A stretch of 64,000 nt of DNA from Hymenopus coronatus (lineage: Eukaryota; Arthropoda; Insecta; Mantodea; Hymenopodidae): assembly GCA_030762935.1 (NCBI GenBank), contig CM060887.1, positions 12,826,501-12,890,500 on the forward strand, read 5' to 3'. The position numbers and the translations under genes were made by a program. The notes beneath the pieces are model-generated. The model was not told the DNA's origin, did not search any database, and saw nothing but the letters and a program-made list of their open reading frames with translations. Position 1 is the stretch's first letter; each line of letters starts with the position of its first letter. Shown here in pieces: positions 25,630 to 41,300 of the stretch.

Positions 25630-28600
25630 ACAACATAACTGGAAAACGAAAATTCGGTTAAGTACTAAGTTCGGTATTTAATTTCAGTACATATCTTTTA
25701 AGGATGCGCCACGGGGATTTCCAGGAAAATCCCCCCCAACTACCCTTTATACGGAGATTTTTCGAAAATTTTGATTTTTTCAAAAATTCTCTAAGGTTTT
25801 GATTACGATACTAAATGATTAAAATATCTTTATGACAAAAAATGTATATCTGTAATTTTCTAGGAATAGTCATTTTGTAATGAAAGTTTATGGGACAGCT
25901 AGAGAAAGTCACGTGAATGAAATACATCATACGTTTTATTTTCTCCAATACATATGTACAATGTACAAAGTAGATAGAGAAGGCATTGCATTCCTTCCAA
26001 AAATCTGGTATCGGGATTACACCGGAGACCCCGTTGTTTTGAGTTTTTTCGAGACTCCCTGAATTAACAAAAAAGAAGTATTTTAGAAAAAGGTCCGTGT
26101 GTATGTGTGTGAGCACCAAAAACGAAAAGTCTGTTAAATACCAAACTATCTTTCAAGGATGCACACGAAAATTTTAGGGAAAATCCCCCACCCGAACTAT
26201 CTTAACATGGAACATTTTTCGAAAATTTGATTTTCTCTAAATGGCTCTAGCGATGTTAATCAGAATACTGTATCTTTACTTTCTCTATACATACTATGCA
26301 CATAGTGTTTACAGAAGGTATTGCACTCCACCAAAAAATTCGATACCGAGGTTTAACCAGAAATATAAGTTTTAGGGTCCCCTGTATTCAAAAAAAGTAT
26401 TTTCAGAAAAAGGTCCGTGTGTCTGTGAACACGATAACTCAAAAACGAAAAGTCAGTTAATTCCCAACCTTGGCATTAAGTTTTCTTCCAGGGATGCGAC
26501 ACGAAGATTTTGAGAAAAATCCCCCCACCCCAAACTACCCTTTACATGGAACTTTTTTCTAAATTTTGGATTTTCTAAAAATTGGCTCTAATGATTTAGA
26601 TTAAAATATCGTATATTAAAGATATTTACCTGACAAATGAAATGCATATTTTGAATTTTCTGGGAATAGCCTCTGAAGACTAATTTATTCTAGGTCAATT
26701 TTACGGAATTCTGTATAACTGCTAAACCGTAAGAGATGGGCAAAAACTAACAACACAACAAATGTAGAGCACTTTAAAACACACAATTTATATTATATAC
26801 ATTTTTTTCGAGGAGTTGGTCGTTTTTGAGATATACCTTGTTTTTGGTTTCAGCTATAAAACGCATACTTTTCTCATACAGGACTTTGTGAACACGTGTC
26901 CATACAAACAAAAGAACTTCAGTCACACAGCAACCAGCTTTTGACTATCACTTTAACCTATGGTACTCCCTCATTTCGCTTCTACTTATAAGGAAGCAAG
27001 TAATAAGACTATTTCTGCTAATTTTTTCTCGATTAGCAGGAAGTAAATAGAAGCATAAGTTCTTTAACAATAATTTATTGCAGAGCTGTAGAGAAAGTCA
27101 TGTGAATGGAGCACATCAGATTTTTAAGATTATACATTCATTTATAACAAAGCTATCTTTTATTTTCTGAGAATAGCCTCTGGAGACTTCTTCATTCTCT
27201 GTGACTTTTGGTAAACCGTAAGATAGAAGAAAATTTACTGCCCACCTGGGTAGTGTGTCTGCCTCACATTTAAAAGGTCGTGAGTTCGAATCTCGCTTAA
27301 GGTGAGTTACCCGGATAAGGTTTTTTTCGGGGTTTTCCCTTATCCTGAGAAGACTAATGTCTCCATGGACCCCGATATCATTTGAGCATCATTTCATTCA
27401 TCATCCGATATGACCAACCAGGTTAATGGACGTTAAACTAACTATATATATATATATAAATCTGGTTAAAAAAACACCATTTTTGTTTTGTTTTTTAGTT
27501 AACGTTCTCAAGATATTCCTTGTTATTGGTTTCAATTCTAGAATACTTTAAACTTTTCTTAATCGGGAAGTTATCTTTCATCTCTATCTGTTTTGTTTTA
27601 CTACTTGGAAAGAAAACTTTTTTCAATGGCAGCACACAGTGAAGGTGTTTAAAAGATTTGTCTGTCGCTTTTGCCTAGTGAACTCCCTTATTTCCTTATT
27701 TACTTACAAGGAAGCAAGTAAAGAGACAGTTTCTGCTAATGGTTATCTTGATTAACATTATTTAGATAAACGAATAATCTTTTGTAAGAATAATTTGTTT
27801 TCAGAACAGATAGTCATGCGAAAATATCATATTTTTTCAGTTGCACAGCTATCCAGTTATTTAGGTACACAGTACTACTCTGATATTTATTCTCAAATAT
27901 AAAATCCACAAGGTTTTCTAAAAAGTTAAATTTGTGTAGTAAGGCATAGGACTTAGAGAGCTGACCAAGGAAGTCGATAACTGCGAAAGTAACCTTTGAA
28001 TTGATGTAAGGAGTTGATACTACTTGACATTGTTGCAAATTCGGCAACGAATGTGACTCATCTGTACTTTTGTTAATCTAATCTTAATATATTGCTTCCT
28101 ATTATTGTCAGTTTTCAGGCTTTATCTCGCATTTTACTTATCTAATCTGAACGTGGTCATAGCTAACGCCTTTTATTTCTGCAGAATTTGCGTTTCTGAC
28201 TGTCAGACTGTTTACTTTCCTTGGTGCTAACCAGCCTCTGAAATGTTAGGCATTTATTCCTTTTTTAGGCGAAACTTTCACACAAGTGGACCCGGAAGTG
28301 CCGCGATTTTCTCCAGCCACTTTGTTCTCGCAACACATGTCTCCCTCGATCATGACGATATCTTTCGGATGATGAAACCTATTTCTAGTTAGGTATTTAA
28401 TCTTGTTTCCCCTACTCCTCGTTATATCTAAATTATTTTTTCTTTCTCTACACTATTATGTACATAGTGTATAGAGAAGGTATTGTAATGTACCCAAAAA
28501 ATTCGATACTGAGATTTCACCGGAAATATATGTTTTAGGGTCACCTTTATCTAAAAAAAAAAAAAAAAAAAAAAAATCTGATGTGTTCCATTCACATGAA

Positions 28601-29379
28601 TTTCTCTATATCTTTGCAACAAATTTTTGTTAAAAAGTTTATGCTTCTATTTACTTCATGCTAAGTGAGAAACATCTGATGTGTACAATTCACATGACCT
28701 TCTCTAAATCCCTTCAACAAATTATTCTTAAAAATATTATACTTCTATTTACTTTATGCTAATCAGAAAAAATTAGCAGAAATAGTCTTATTACTCGCTT
28801 CCTTGTAAGTAGAAGCGAAATAAGGGACAGCCATAGGTTCAAGTGATAGTCAAAAGCTGGTTGCTATGTCAATGAATTTCCTTTGTTTATATGGATAGGA
28901 GTTGACGTCAAGTTCCTGTATGAGAAAAGTATACGTTTTTCGTAACAGAAACCAAAAATAAGGAATGTCTCAAAAACGACGAACTTCACGAAAAAATGTA
29001 TATAACATAAATTGTGTGTTTTAATGTGCTCTACATTTTTTGTGTAGTAAGTTTTTGTCCATCTCTTACGGTTTACCAGTTATTCAAAATTTAGTAAAAT
29101 TCACCCAGAAAAAACTACTCTTCAGAGGCTATTCCCAGAAAATTCAAGATATACATTTCATTTGTCAGGTAAATATGTTTAATATCCGAAATTTTAATCA
29201 AAATCGTTAGAGCCATTTTTGAGAAAATCAAAATTTTCGAAAAAAAGTTCCATGTAAAGGGTAGTTGAGGGTGGGGGGATTTTTCTCAAAATCTTCGTGT
29301 CGCATCTGTGGAAGATACTAAACTTAAATACCAAGTTTGGTATTTTACCGACTTTTCGTTTTTGAGTTATCATGTTCAC

Positions 29380-29438
<59 letters not shown>

Positions 29439-30046
29439 CGTTGTTGTGAAATAGTTTTTTTTTGGATATTGGGGACCCTAAAACACATTTTCGGTGAAAT
29501 CTCGGTATCGAATTTTTGGGTGGAGTGCAATACCTTCTCTATACACTATGTTACATAGTGCGTATAAAGTAAAAAATAAGCAGAAATAGTCTTATTACTT
29601 GCTTCCCTGTAAGTAGAAGCGAAATAAGGGAGTAGTATAGGTTAAAGTGATAGCAAAATATGGTTGCTATATGACTGAAATTCCTTTGTTTGTATGGACA
29701 GGAGTTGACGAATTCCTGCATGAGAAAACTATACGTTTTTTAAGGCTGAAACAAAAAACAAGGAATATCTAAAAAACGATCAACTCCACGAAAAAATGTA
29801 CATAACATAAATTTTATGTCTTAATGGACTCTACATTTTTTGTGCGGTAAGTTTTTGTCTATCTCTTACGGTTTACCAGTTACACAAAATTCCGTAAAAT
29901 TGATCCTGAATAAAGTAGTCTTCAGAGGCTATTCCCAGAAAATTCAAGATATACATATTATTTGTCAAGTATATGTCTTTAACATATTATATTTTAATCA
30001 AAATCAGTTTGGTATTTAACGGTCTTTTCGTTTTTGAGCTGTGCTG

Positions 30047-30084
<38 letters not shown>

Positions 30085-31772
30085 CATTTTTCTAAAAATG
30101 CTTTTTTTGGATTCAGTTGGTCTCAAAACATGTATTTCCGGTGAAATCTCTTTATCGAATTTTTGGGTACAATACAATACCTTCTCTATACACTGTGTAC
30201 ATAGTACGTATAGTGAAAGTAAAAAGCATTTTCGGAAAAAGGTCCATGTGTCTGTGAACACGATAATTCAAAAACGAAAGTCGATAAAATACCAAACTTG
30301 GTATTTAAGTTTAGTATCTTTCAGAGATGTGACTCGAAGATTTGAGGAAAAGTTCTCCCAGCTCCAACTGCCCTTTACATGGAACTTCTTTCGAAAATTT
30401 TGATTTTCTCAAAAATGACTAACGATTTTGATTAAAATATCATATATTAAAGATATTTACCTGTCAAACAATATGTATATCTTGAATTTTCTGGGAATAG
30501 CATCTGAAGACTACTTTATTCTGGATCAATTTTACGGAATTTTGCATAACTGCTAAACCGTAAGAGATGGACAAACACTTATTACATAAGACGTGTAGAG
30601 TTTGTTAAAGCACACAATTTATAATACATACATTTTTTCGTGGAGCTGATCGTTTTTGAGATATTCCTTGTTATTGGTTTCAGCTTTAAAATACTTATAC
30701 TTTTCTCATACGGAAATTTGTCAACTCCTAGCCATACAAACAAAGGAACTTCAATCGCAAAGCAACCAGCTTTTAAAACATTTGACTGTCGCTTTAGACT
30801 ATGGTACTCCCTTATTTGCTTCTACTTACAAGGAAGCAAGTGATAAGGCAGTTTGTGCTTTTTTTTTTTTTTTTTTCTTTTCTCGATTAGCATGAAAGAA
30901 ATGAAAGCACAAGATTCTTAATAGTAATTTGTTGCAGAGATGTAGAGAAAGGCATGAGAATGGAACACGTCAGTTTTTGTTTCTTTATTAAACTTAATAA
31001 AATACCTAAGGTGTTCGTAATAATGTAGGTGCTATTATTTTATTAATGCCTTTGATAAATTAAGCACTTCAGAAATATGAACTTTTGGAAAGTAGCACGT
31101 TTGGTTTGAGATCGTCTTTAGTCTCGTTATGTTATGACCTGTGTATTGTTTCATTCATGAAGCTCTTGTGTGGACAAATAGAGCAGGGAGCTGGAGAGCG
31201 CGTCCTTGACCTTTGTGACGGAAGCGGGTGGACGCGGAAGAGAGCGGAATGGCGTCCCTCGCTGGAAGGTAACGCACCTATATGGAAATCTGCCATACAT
31301 GGCATGAACCCGCCGTGCGTCACGCGTGTCCTCAGCTCAAAATCAATTTGTCTTATTCTCAGGTGTTTTAAGCATACGTTTAATTCAACAGTAGTGGTAA
31401 AATTAATTACAAATCTGATGTGTTCAAACTATTCTTAATAAAATGCAATTTTCTGACTATTACACGTTAATCCAGATAAACATTTGCATAGATACATTTT
31501 TATTATCAGTATACGATGGTTCCACCACGACACTACTTCAATACGTGGCTACTTTTGTTATGGTGTGCAGATGGAGGATATTAGGAAAATATTACTGCCG
31601 GAAATATTTTTAGCTTCAAGCAGACGAAGGACAACACTCTGGGATTTGATTCTAAACAGCAAAAAGTGGCCAAGCCTGGGCACATAATGAAAGTTCGCGC
31701 ACTGAGAGAGAAAAATGTGTGTAAATATTGTAGACTTATTTGCTGTTTGAGTAATCTATATGTATGAATAAT

Positions 31773-31837
<65 letters not shown>

Positions 31838-32329
31838 TATCAGAGTGTTCTTTCTTTTATTGTTCTATGGTTCTGTTGTCCCAGCACGCGAGCATATGTA
31901 GGTGTATGTATTTGAGTATTTCTAATGTTAAGATATATAAAATAGATATGTAGCTAATATTCTAAATTCTATTTTTAGACAGTATGTACGGTCACCCGAC
32001 CCATGCGACTGTCTGACGCAAATATTGCATTATTGTAAACTTAATAATAAAAATACTATTACTGCTTTTGTTATTTCAGCATTAGAGCAGCTTTGTAATT
32101 ACTTATTCGTTTACTGTAAACGTTTAGGGTCCTAAGCCGCAAAGCTTAGCCCAACATGGAGGGCCCTAAGCCACAAAGCGTACCTGAGGAATCTGTGAAG
32201 CTAAAACACCAATGATCCCAAGAAGTAGATAAAACTTCGGCAATCTGGCGACATCTGAACAACTTAATGTTTTCAACTCTTTCAAATATGAATCGCCAGT
32301 AGAAGTCACTTAAACTACTTCTTAAGACA

Positions 32330-32372
<43 letters not shown>

Positions 32373-35300
32373 GCATCCATCGTGTGGCTTTACCAAACTT
32401 TTTAATTACATATTTAGATTCAGTTGACCTCAAAATGCATATTTCAGTGAAATTCTGTATCGAAGTTTTGGGTGAAATATAATACTTTCTCTACCTGCTG
32501 TATGCGTGGTAGAGTACGTAAAAACGAACTTATGTCGTTGTAATACTAATTATAATACTCCACTAAAAGTAACTGTTCGCGAAAATAAAACTCTTTGAAT
32601 AGAGGGCGTTTATTACCTTCTCTACACTACTATACATAGTGTACTGACAAAGTATTGCATTCCACCAAAAATTCTAAATTCACCTGAAATACACGTTTTA
32701 GGGCCCCCTGTATAAAAAGTGTTTTTAGAAAAATGATCCTGTATCCATAAACACGATAACTTAGATGGAAAGTCGGTGAACTACAAAACTTGGTATTTAA
32801 GTTAGTATCTTCCCAGAATACGACCCCAACTACCCTTTGCATAGAAAAATTTTCGAAAATGTTTCTGTTCTCAAAAATGGCTCTAACGATTTTGATTAAA
32901 ATATCGCATAATATAGACATTTACATGAAAGAGAAACGCGGACCTTTTTCTAAAAATATTTTTTTCGGACTCATGGGACCTCAAAACATACATTTCCGGT
33001 GAGTAGAATACAAAAATGTGTTCAAACTATTCTGAATAAAATGCAATCTTCTGGTTACTTCACGTTAATCCAGGCATTTGCATAAACGTTTTAATTACAT
33101 ATTTAAATTTAGGTGACCTGAAAGCATATTTTTCTGTATCGAATGTTTGGGTGGAATATAATACTTTCTCTACCTACGTGTGTGCGTGGTTAAAAAAGTA
33201 AAAGCGAACTTACTGTCGTTTTAATACTAATTATAATATTCAATTAAAAGCAACTGTTCGCGAAAACAAAACTCTTTGTATAGAGGGCGTTTTTTTTTTT
33301 TTTTTTCAAATAACGACACAGAGAAAATAAATTTATTAAGGGGATATATTTTCTCTTTTACCAGACATATTTTTTGTGTTTTATGTTCATGAAATGATAT
33401 TAGAATGCAATTCTGATGATGTATAAATATATACTAAGACTTGAAGAGGAATATTCTTTATTTATAACTCTGAAGGATATTAGTTTTATTTTAACTTAAA
33501 GTATTTAATATGCTACAGTTTCTCCACTGTATCTGACTTGCAAAGAGTGGCTTGATTTTCTAAATCTGCTTCTATAAAAATGGCCAAATAGAAGATTTGG
33601 AAAGATGTGTCCTTTGCTAATAAAAGTTATGTTTAGGCAGTTGATGCTAAAAGTAGGTCTTTTACCAGATGTTAGTAGTGTTAAAAGTAGAAAATTCTGT
33701 CACTCAGTGCTATAAAATTATAACACTCCAATGTAGCCAACTTTGGTTTATGCGTGCACGGCCTCATTCAAGTAGATTATGATTGAAAGTTTGTATCGAT
33801 CCATAAAATGGCGGATGATTTGAATGAGATGAACGTGGAATCTGCTGAACCAAACGAAATAATGCAAGCAGCGGAGGGAGCAAAATGACTACTACTGCCT
33901 TCGTGTATAGAATGTTTTCGTTCTGTACGACTAAATCATGTTTTCAGCACTGACACTAAGCAAGGCAACAACTGAATATCGCAGACCGTTAAGCACGAAC
34001 TCTATGAAATAGGTAAAACAATTTAGCTATTTATAATTATAATACTTATGTCTATAAATATTGAGAACCGTGTATAAAATAGTGTATGTCAGACGTGATA
34101 AAATTGTTTTATATTGTTCGTAGAATTACTGTACTCGCCTACGGTCTCGTTTCGCAAGCTTCATACTCACAATATAAAACACCATTTTATTCACGTATAT
34201 CATAAAATCGTAATCCTACCAATTATGAAGACTTTCATACAATATTAACGTTTAACCAAAATATTATGATTTTTTGTTGTGTGCATTGAATTCTTCACAC
34301 CACAAAACGTAAAAATACTTGTTCTATAATGATGGTAAGCATGGCTTAGAATATGACGTCATTTCACATTTTGCCTGTCTCAACCGATACACAAGGAAAC
34401 GAAATGTGGAGACCTGCACGAATGTTTTTGGGTGACATTGTCATTTGAATTATAACGCATTCCTCTCGCTTGAGCAACATTGTGAAACACACGTAGTAAT
34501 TAGGTCTGTTTTGTTGCCATGATTTGTACACAAATGGAAAGTAGGAAAAAAAAAAAAAAAAGTTAGAATGAGAGAGGGACTGGTAAGAATAGAAAGAGAT
34601 GCAAAAATTAACTTTCGCTGTCGTTGGAATGCGGGAAGGAAGCGCTTTGTTGCGTCATTTCCGCTTTTAGTCATCTGTTGTTTCGATCTACATTTCAATC
34701 CCATCACATTTTAAATCTAGGATAGATTGTTGCATTACTATACATTTCACGGGTTTTAAGGACTGGTTTGTACTTTGGCATGTTTATTGCGTAATCATAA
34801 ACAAAAAATCTCTGCTAAGTTATAATTTCTGGACACTTTGTTCCTAATAACTAATAAGCTTTCAAAAGCGATAAAGGAAGGAAGACAACGGACGGAAAGA
34901 TCCTGCGCACTCCGACCTTCCATCATACCTCCAGGAGGAAGGGATGCCATGAGGGAACCTAGGAACCCGCAGAAGTGATGGTTAGAGGGGTCACGAAATT
35001 GCAGGATTGAGGTTAGGTGCACACGCAGAGCTCCATAGTGATCCCTGACAGCCAGCTGATAAGAGGTGGTCTGCCAATAGATTCATCCTTGTTGCAAGAT
35101 GTAACAACATTCTTCAATGCAGTTTCAGTTGGCGCCGAGCAATCGTAAATATAAGCAATGATGATGACAGCGACTTTGACTTTAGAAACAACGATAAGAG
35201 CCCTTGCCAAGCGACTGTAACTATGGACGGGACGAAGTGGCAACAGTGTGACGAGGTAAAGCAACTGCCAGGGATCACTATGGCTCTCTCCGACATTAAC

Positions 35301-38300
35301 TATGGCATGATGAAGTAGGCGTGGTCTCTAAAGCCCGTTTCATTGCACTATCTAGCATTGCTCACTGCCTGGCCTCGTTCACTTCCTGTTAGTAGATCAA
35401 CCATTCAACACTGAAAGAGAATGCAGATTGAAAAATGTTGAAAATATGAAAGGTTAGACGTTCAACACTGACAAACTTCTGAATGATTCAAACATATTTT
35501 GAGTGACAGAAGCACATCCTTTTCTTTTGATACAGTAAATATGTATCTTGTAATTCACTGCAATGAATTCTGAACGAGTTTGGTTGATTTATGTTCATCG
35601 TCTTTTCCAAGCTCTGTACATTATCATCCTGAATTTGTTGTATCAAGCTTTATACTTATATTTGTAAAATTACAAGGCGTTTTTATTTTCTAACCATATT
35701 ATCAAATATTGCTTTATTGTGTTACTTTATGAATTACAACGATGCATATGTCAATACGTGTAATGAGCTACTTTTGGAACAGATATATACCTCAACGTGT
35801 GCATGTTTACACTACACCCCCCCCCCCCCCGCAATATCCTCTCCTTATACCGCTGACGGTTCTGTGTGTTCGTAACTATGTGCGCTTCGGAACCCAAAAT
35901 TGAACTCTAGTGAGGGCACTATCGAATAAAAACTATCGAATTATTCGATGGTCACCTAATTATCGGATTTAAAATGTTGCCTTATTGGTTGCTTGGTAGT
36001 CGATATTCTCCAATCACTTTTGAAGTCGCCTTTATCGACAAACTAATGCTGGTATGATGCCAATCCCGTTCCACAGAGTAAAAATAACTACTGTTTAGTT
36101 TGTTTAATTATGAGTTTTGGTCATAAACTTTATACTAAAGAATACTACATACCAACTATCAACAAGAAATATAACCATACAGTTGGTTTACTAGAGCAAA
36201 CAGTTTGTTCCAAGCCTGTGAATTAATATTGATAATACTGCTACAAAGGTCGCCATTTTATGTCGGCACGGATGCACCAGTCACCCAGTGGTGGGACGTG
36301 GAAATTGTTTTGCTTCTAGATAGAAACCAAAACGTTAATTCCATCCCCCCTTTTTTGTTTGTTTGTTTTTGTTTTGCAAACAGAAGTTACAGCTGAGTAA
36401 CACTGCTTGGTGCTTGTTTCCTAACTAGTTAAAAACCAGAAAAAATATTGGGGCTCACCCCCTGATTATGTACTAAATTCGAGAAGCATGTGCCCACATG
36501 GAATTGCCCTTTACATGAAAAATATTTTGAAAATGTTGATTTTTCTCAAACGGCAAATGATTTTTTAAAAGTGTCATATATTAAATACATTTATATGAGA
36601 AATAAAATGTACATTATGCATTTTCTGGGAATATCCCCTGAAGATATCTTTATTCTGGATGAATTTTGCGGAATTTAGCATAACTGGTAAAGCGTAAGAG
36701 ATAGACAAAAACTTAAAATACAAAAATATAGAGCACGTTAAAACACTCAATTTATATCATACACATTTTTTTTTTGTAAAAAAAATTGAAATGGCCTTTT
36801 ATTTATGGACGCGCTTTAACTGCTGTGGTTCTCAGCGTCCCATTCTATACTGGGCGTGAAAGATCGCTTAATTTTGCTCAGAGGCCTCTCTATCAGGCTT
36901 GAGGTTCTTTTACGTGGCGTAAATCTACGACACGGGACCAACGGCTTTACTTCCCTTCCGAAGGAAACCATGCTAAGGATTTTTACGCCCGAAAAAATTA
37001 TTCGTCCTCCGCCGTGTGGACTTGATGTTTTTGAGATACTTCTTATTTGTATCAGTTTTAAAATACTTTTCACATAGAGGAACTTGTCAACTCCTGGCCA
37101 CGAAAATAATCGGATTTCAATCCCAGAGCAAAATATTTGACTGTCGGTTTAGCCTTGTTTATTTGCTTATTTGCCTTCTACTTATAAGGAACTAAGTAAT
37201 AAGACCGTTTCTGCTAATGTTCATCTCGATCAGCATGAAATAGACAGAAAAATTGATGTGTTCTTTTCACATGACTTTCTCTACATCTCAACATATTATT
37301 GTTAAATAGCTTATGCTTATTTTCAGTTCATGCTAATGGAGAAAAAAATAGCAGAAATAGTCTTATTACTTTCTTCCTTGAAAGTGGAAGTGAAATAAGG
37401 GAGTACCATAGGTTAAAGTGATAGTCTATGTAGCTATGTGACTGAAGTTCCTTTATTTGTATGTATGGACACGAGTTGACAAATTCCTGTATGAGAAAAG
37501 TATAAGTATTTTAAAATTGAAATCATTAACAAGGAATATCTTGAGAACGGCCAACTCCACAAAAAGATGTGACATAAATTATGTGTTTTATTGAGATCTA
37601 CATTTTTTGGGGGCAAGTTTTTTTCTATCGCTTACGATTACCAGTTATGCAACATTCCTTAACATTCATCCAGAATAAAGTAGTCTTCAGAGGCTATTCC
37701 CAGAAAATTCAGGATATACATTTTATTTGTCAAGTAAATATCTTTAATATACGATATTTTAATCAAAATCGTTAGAGCCATTTTTGAGAAATCAAAAGTT
37801 TCGAAAAAAATGTCCATGTAAAGGGTAGTTAACGGTGGGGGGATTTTTCTCAAAATCTTCGTATCGCATCCCTGGAGGATACTAAACTTAAATACCAAGT
37901 TTGGTATTTAAGTATTTCCGGTGAAATCTCGGTATCGAATTTTTGGGTGCAATTCAATGCCTTCTCCATACACTATGTACATAGTACGTATAGAGAAAGT
38001 AATAAGCTTCTTTACATTAATTTGTTACAGAGATGTAGAGAAAGTAATGGAATAAAACACATCAGATTTTTCAGTCGGGTAATACATCTGTATGTATACC
38101 CCTAACATCATGTAAAAGAACGTATTTTTCCAGGTTGGCAACATGAATTCATGGCGTGGATAAATGATGTTACAGCTCTTTTGCCATCCGTTTCATTTCA
38201 TATTGGAGGATAATAAGCAAAACTATTCCATTTTAACTCGTGCTGCTTTTAGTGAGATGTCGCACATCTAAATGTGTTTACGACGTCTAAAACCCAAATT

Positions 38301-41300
38301 GCTACGAGGGCAATCTTCGCACACACGTGCTTTCCGTTGGCACAAATAACACGTGTTCATATGGAGTGATGACTAACGGACAGGAAAATTGAGAAACCTG
38401 AATATCTGAGGAGTCATTGCTTTAAGATTCTCTATATGGGAGCCGCTAAAAGTTAGGCGGAAAACACATAAGTTAGCCGCACTATTTAAAGCTTATACTG
38501 GTTTAAATGCATGGGTGGACGTTAGAAAACCCAACATACTACGGACGAAAAGATCATTTGTATAAAATTAAGTGTAGAAGTTGCAGAACCGAGTGTAAAA
38601 ATTTTCTTTTGTTAATAGGACAATTGAAGAATGAAATGAATTGTCTGTAGCAGCCTTTCAGGGCTGCCCTCTGACTTTAAAACAAGTTTAGGAGTAATTT
38701 AAAAAGAATAAATGTTAATTTGAGTAAATATAGTGAAGTAATTAAGTATTTTAAAAATGTATTAGTGTATATTATTATGTACATATTAGTAATGTATAGT
38801 ATTAATGTTGAGGCTTCATAATAACTGTTTATAAACATGCTGGTAATTGACTTAAGTATTGCTTTACTGAATAATAAGTAGTTAGATATTTAAAAAAAAC
38901 ATGTAATATATTAATTGTATAACTATTCTTAATATAACTTAAGATTATTATTGTAAGTGAATTCTGTATAATTAACTCTGCCACCGGGCGTACCCAATTA
39001 CAAAGAATAAAATACATACACATAACTTATTTGCGCTTAAAATTTGAGATCTAAACTCAATAATATCTATGTTACCTAAATGTTTTGTATCTAATTACTC
39101 AATTCGACTGACTACAGACATGGAGAAGCAGTGGAAGACTTATGCTGCAGTAAGATTTCTATCGCTTACAAGAACATTTAGCAAGTTTTCCTTAATTTTT
39201 AATTTTTCTACTACGTATAGTAAGTACGGATATTGTATTGTATTCCACCCAAAATCCAATAAAGAAATTTCAACGCAAATGGGTGTTTTAAAGACCTGTG
39301 GCTCCAATAAACATATTTTAAAACAGTTTCGTGTGTGTATAACTCAAAAATGAAATGTCGTTAAATACCAAACTTGGTAGTTAAGTTCAGTATCATTCCA
39401 AGGATGAGACACGAAAACTTTCAGGAACCCCCCAGCTAACCTTTACATGGAACATTTTTCGAAAATGTTGATTTTCTCAAAATGACTTTAACGAATTTGA
39501 TTAAATTAGCATATGCTTAATATATTTTATGACAAACGACTTTATAAGAATAGTGCTCTTCTTTCTGGATTACTTTTGTATGACTGTTAAACCTAAAAGA
39601 TAGACAACTTCACAAAAAACGTAGATCTCGTTAAAACGCACCATTTATATCTCGTTTTTGTTGTAGAGTTAACCGTTTCCGAGATATGCCGTTTTATTGA
39701 TTTCAGTTTTAAGCTACAAACTTCTCTCAAATGAGAAGTCATATTTCTTTTCGTCTCACTTTTGTTTATACCTATCATGCAAAGAAAACCGATTTTCAAT
39801 TGTTTGATATAGCGAACAGCTTTTAAAATATTTTACTATTGCGTTAGCTTAGTGCATTCCCTTATTTCCCTCCTACTTACAAGGAAGCAAGTAATAAGAC
39901 CAATTCTGCTAATGTTTATCTCGATTAGCACGATGTAAATAAACGAATAATGTTTGCGGAAGAGCTAGATCAAGTTATATGAATGGTACACATTTTTTGT
40001 AATGAAATTTAATAATTTCTGGTCAAATCTTTACGATATAGTATTTAAAGATCATATTTTTATTATGAAATAGTCTAGATAAATATCATTAGACGGTCAG
40101 ACTTCCCAGATAAATTCGCGCTCCGCTCGAGAATTTATTGGTTCGGTCAAGCGTCCTGTAATAATACTTGCGAGAAAACTTTCGAATCGTGTTCCCAAAG
40201 CCTGTGATGAACTGTTGAGTTCAATTGTTTTTGGTGTATTAGACTGTAGCAGTTTCCGAATTCAATTTGACACCTAGCGTCTTTTGTTCTGAATAACGAA
40301 TGTTATCAGGTGGTGATAATGGCAATGGCCGCTGTCAGTATGATTACGCGGTAGCTGGACAGGTTGCTCGAGCTGGTGAAAGCGGAAGTTACGAGCCAGC
40401 ACGATGCGTCAGAAACAGCTGAGTCGAGGACAACAAACAAAGGCTAAGCGGTTCTCGCCATTCCTTTTGTTTCGGATGGAAGGATAGCAAAAGAAGCAAA
40501 ACATAGCATTTTACTAGCAAATGCCTTCAGCTGAAAGATGGACCGTGAAAGAAATGGAACCAGTAAACAAAATTGCATATTTTTGTGGCATTTCTACTTT
40601 CTCTACATGTACTATGTAGTGTATAAAGAAGGTATTGCATTACACCCAAAAATTCGATACCGATATCTCACCGGAAATACAAGTTTTTGATTCTCCTGTA
40701 TCTAAAAAAGCATTTTTAGAAAAAGATCCGTGTGTCTCAAAAACAAAAGTCGGTAAAAAGAAAAATTGGCATTTAAATTTAGTATCTTCCAAGGATGCGA
40801 CATGAAGATTTTGAAGCAAGTCCCCCACATCAAGCTACCCTTTACATGGAAAAAAAATTAGAGAATTTTGTTTTTTTAAAAATGGCTGTAACGATTTTGA
40901 TTAAAATATCATACATTAAAGATATTTACATGACAAATAAAATGTATATCTTGAATTTTCTGGAAATAGCCTCTGAAGACTACTTTATTTCGGATGAATG
41001 TTACGAAATTTTGCCTAACTGCTAAACTGTAAGAGATGGACAAAAACTTACCACACAAAAAATGTAGAGCACATTAAAACACACAATATATGTTATATAC
41101 ATCTTTTTCGTAGGGTTGATCGTTTTTAATATATTCCTTGTTTTTAGTTTCAGCTTTAAAAAACATACTATTCTTATACAGGAATGTCAACTCCTGCCCA
41201 TATATACAAACAAAGGAAATTCAGTCACATAGCAACCAGCTTTTGACTATCATTTAACCTATGATACTCCCATATTTCGCTTCTACTTACAAGGAAGCAA

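Larger units (their letters stand above)
33201..36480. other. Repeat-poor intron block
   Basis: Mostly unique DNA in the large intron between exons 1a and 1b. It contains the short frame at 33808, an inverted repeat at 35028-35290, and a C17 tract near 35814-35830. No confirmed exon. Confidence 0.5.
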
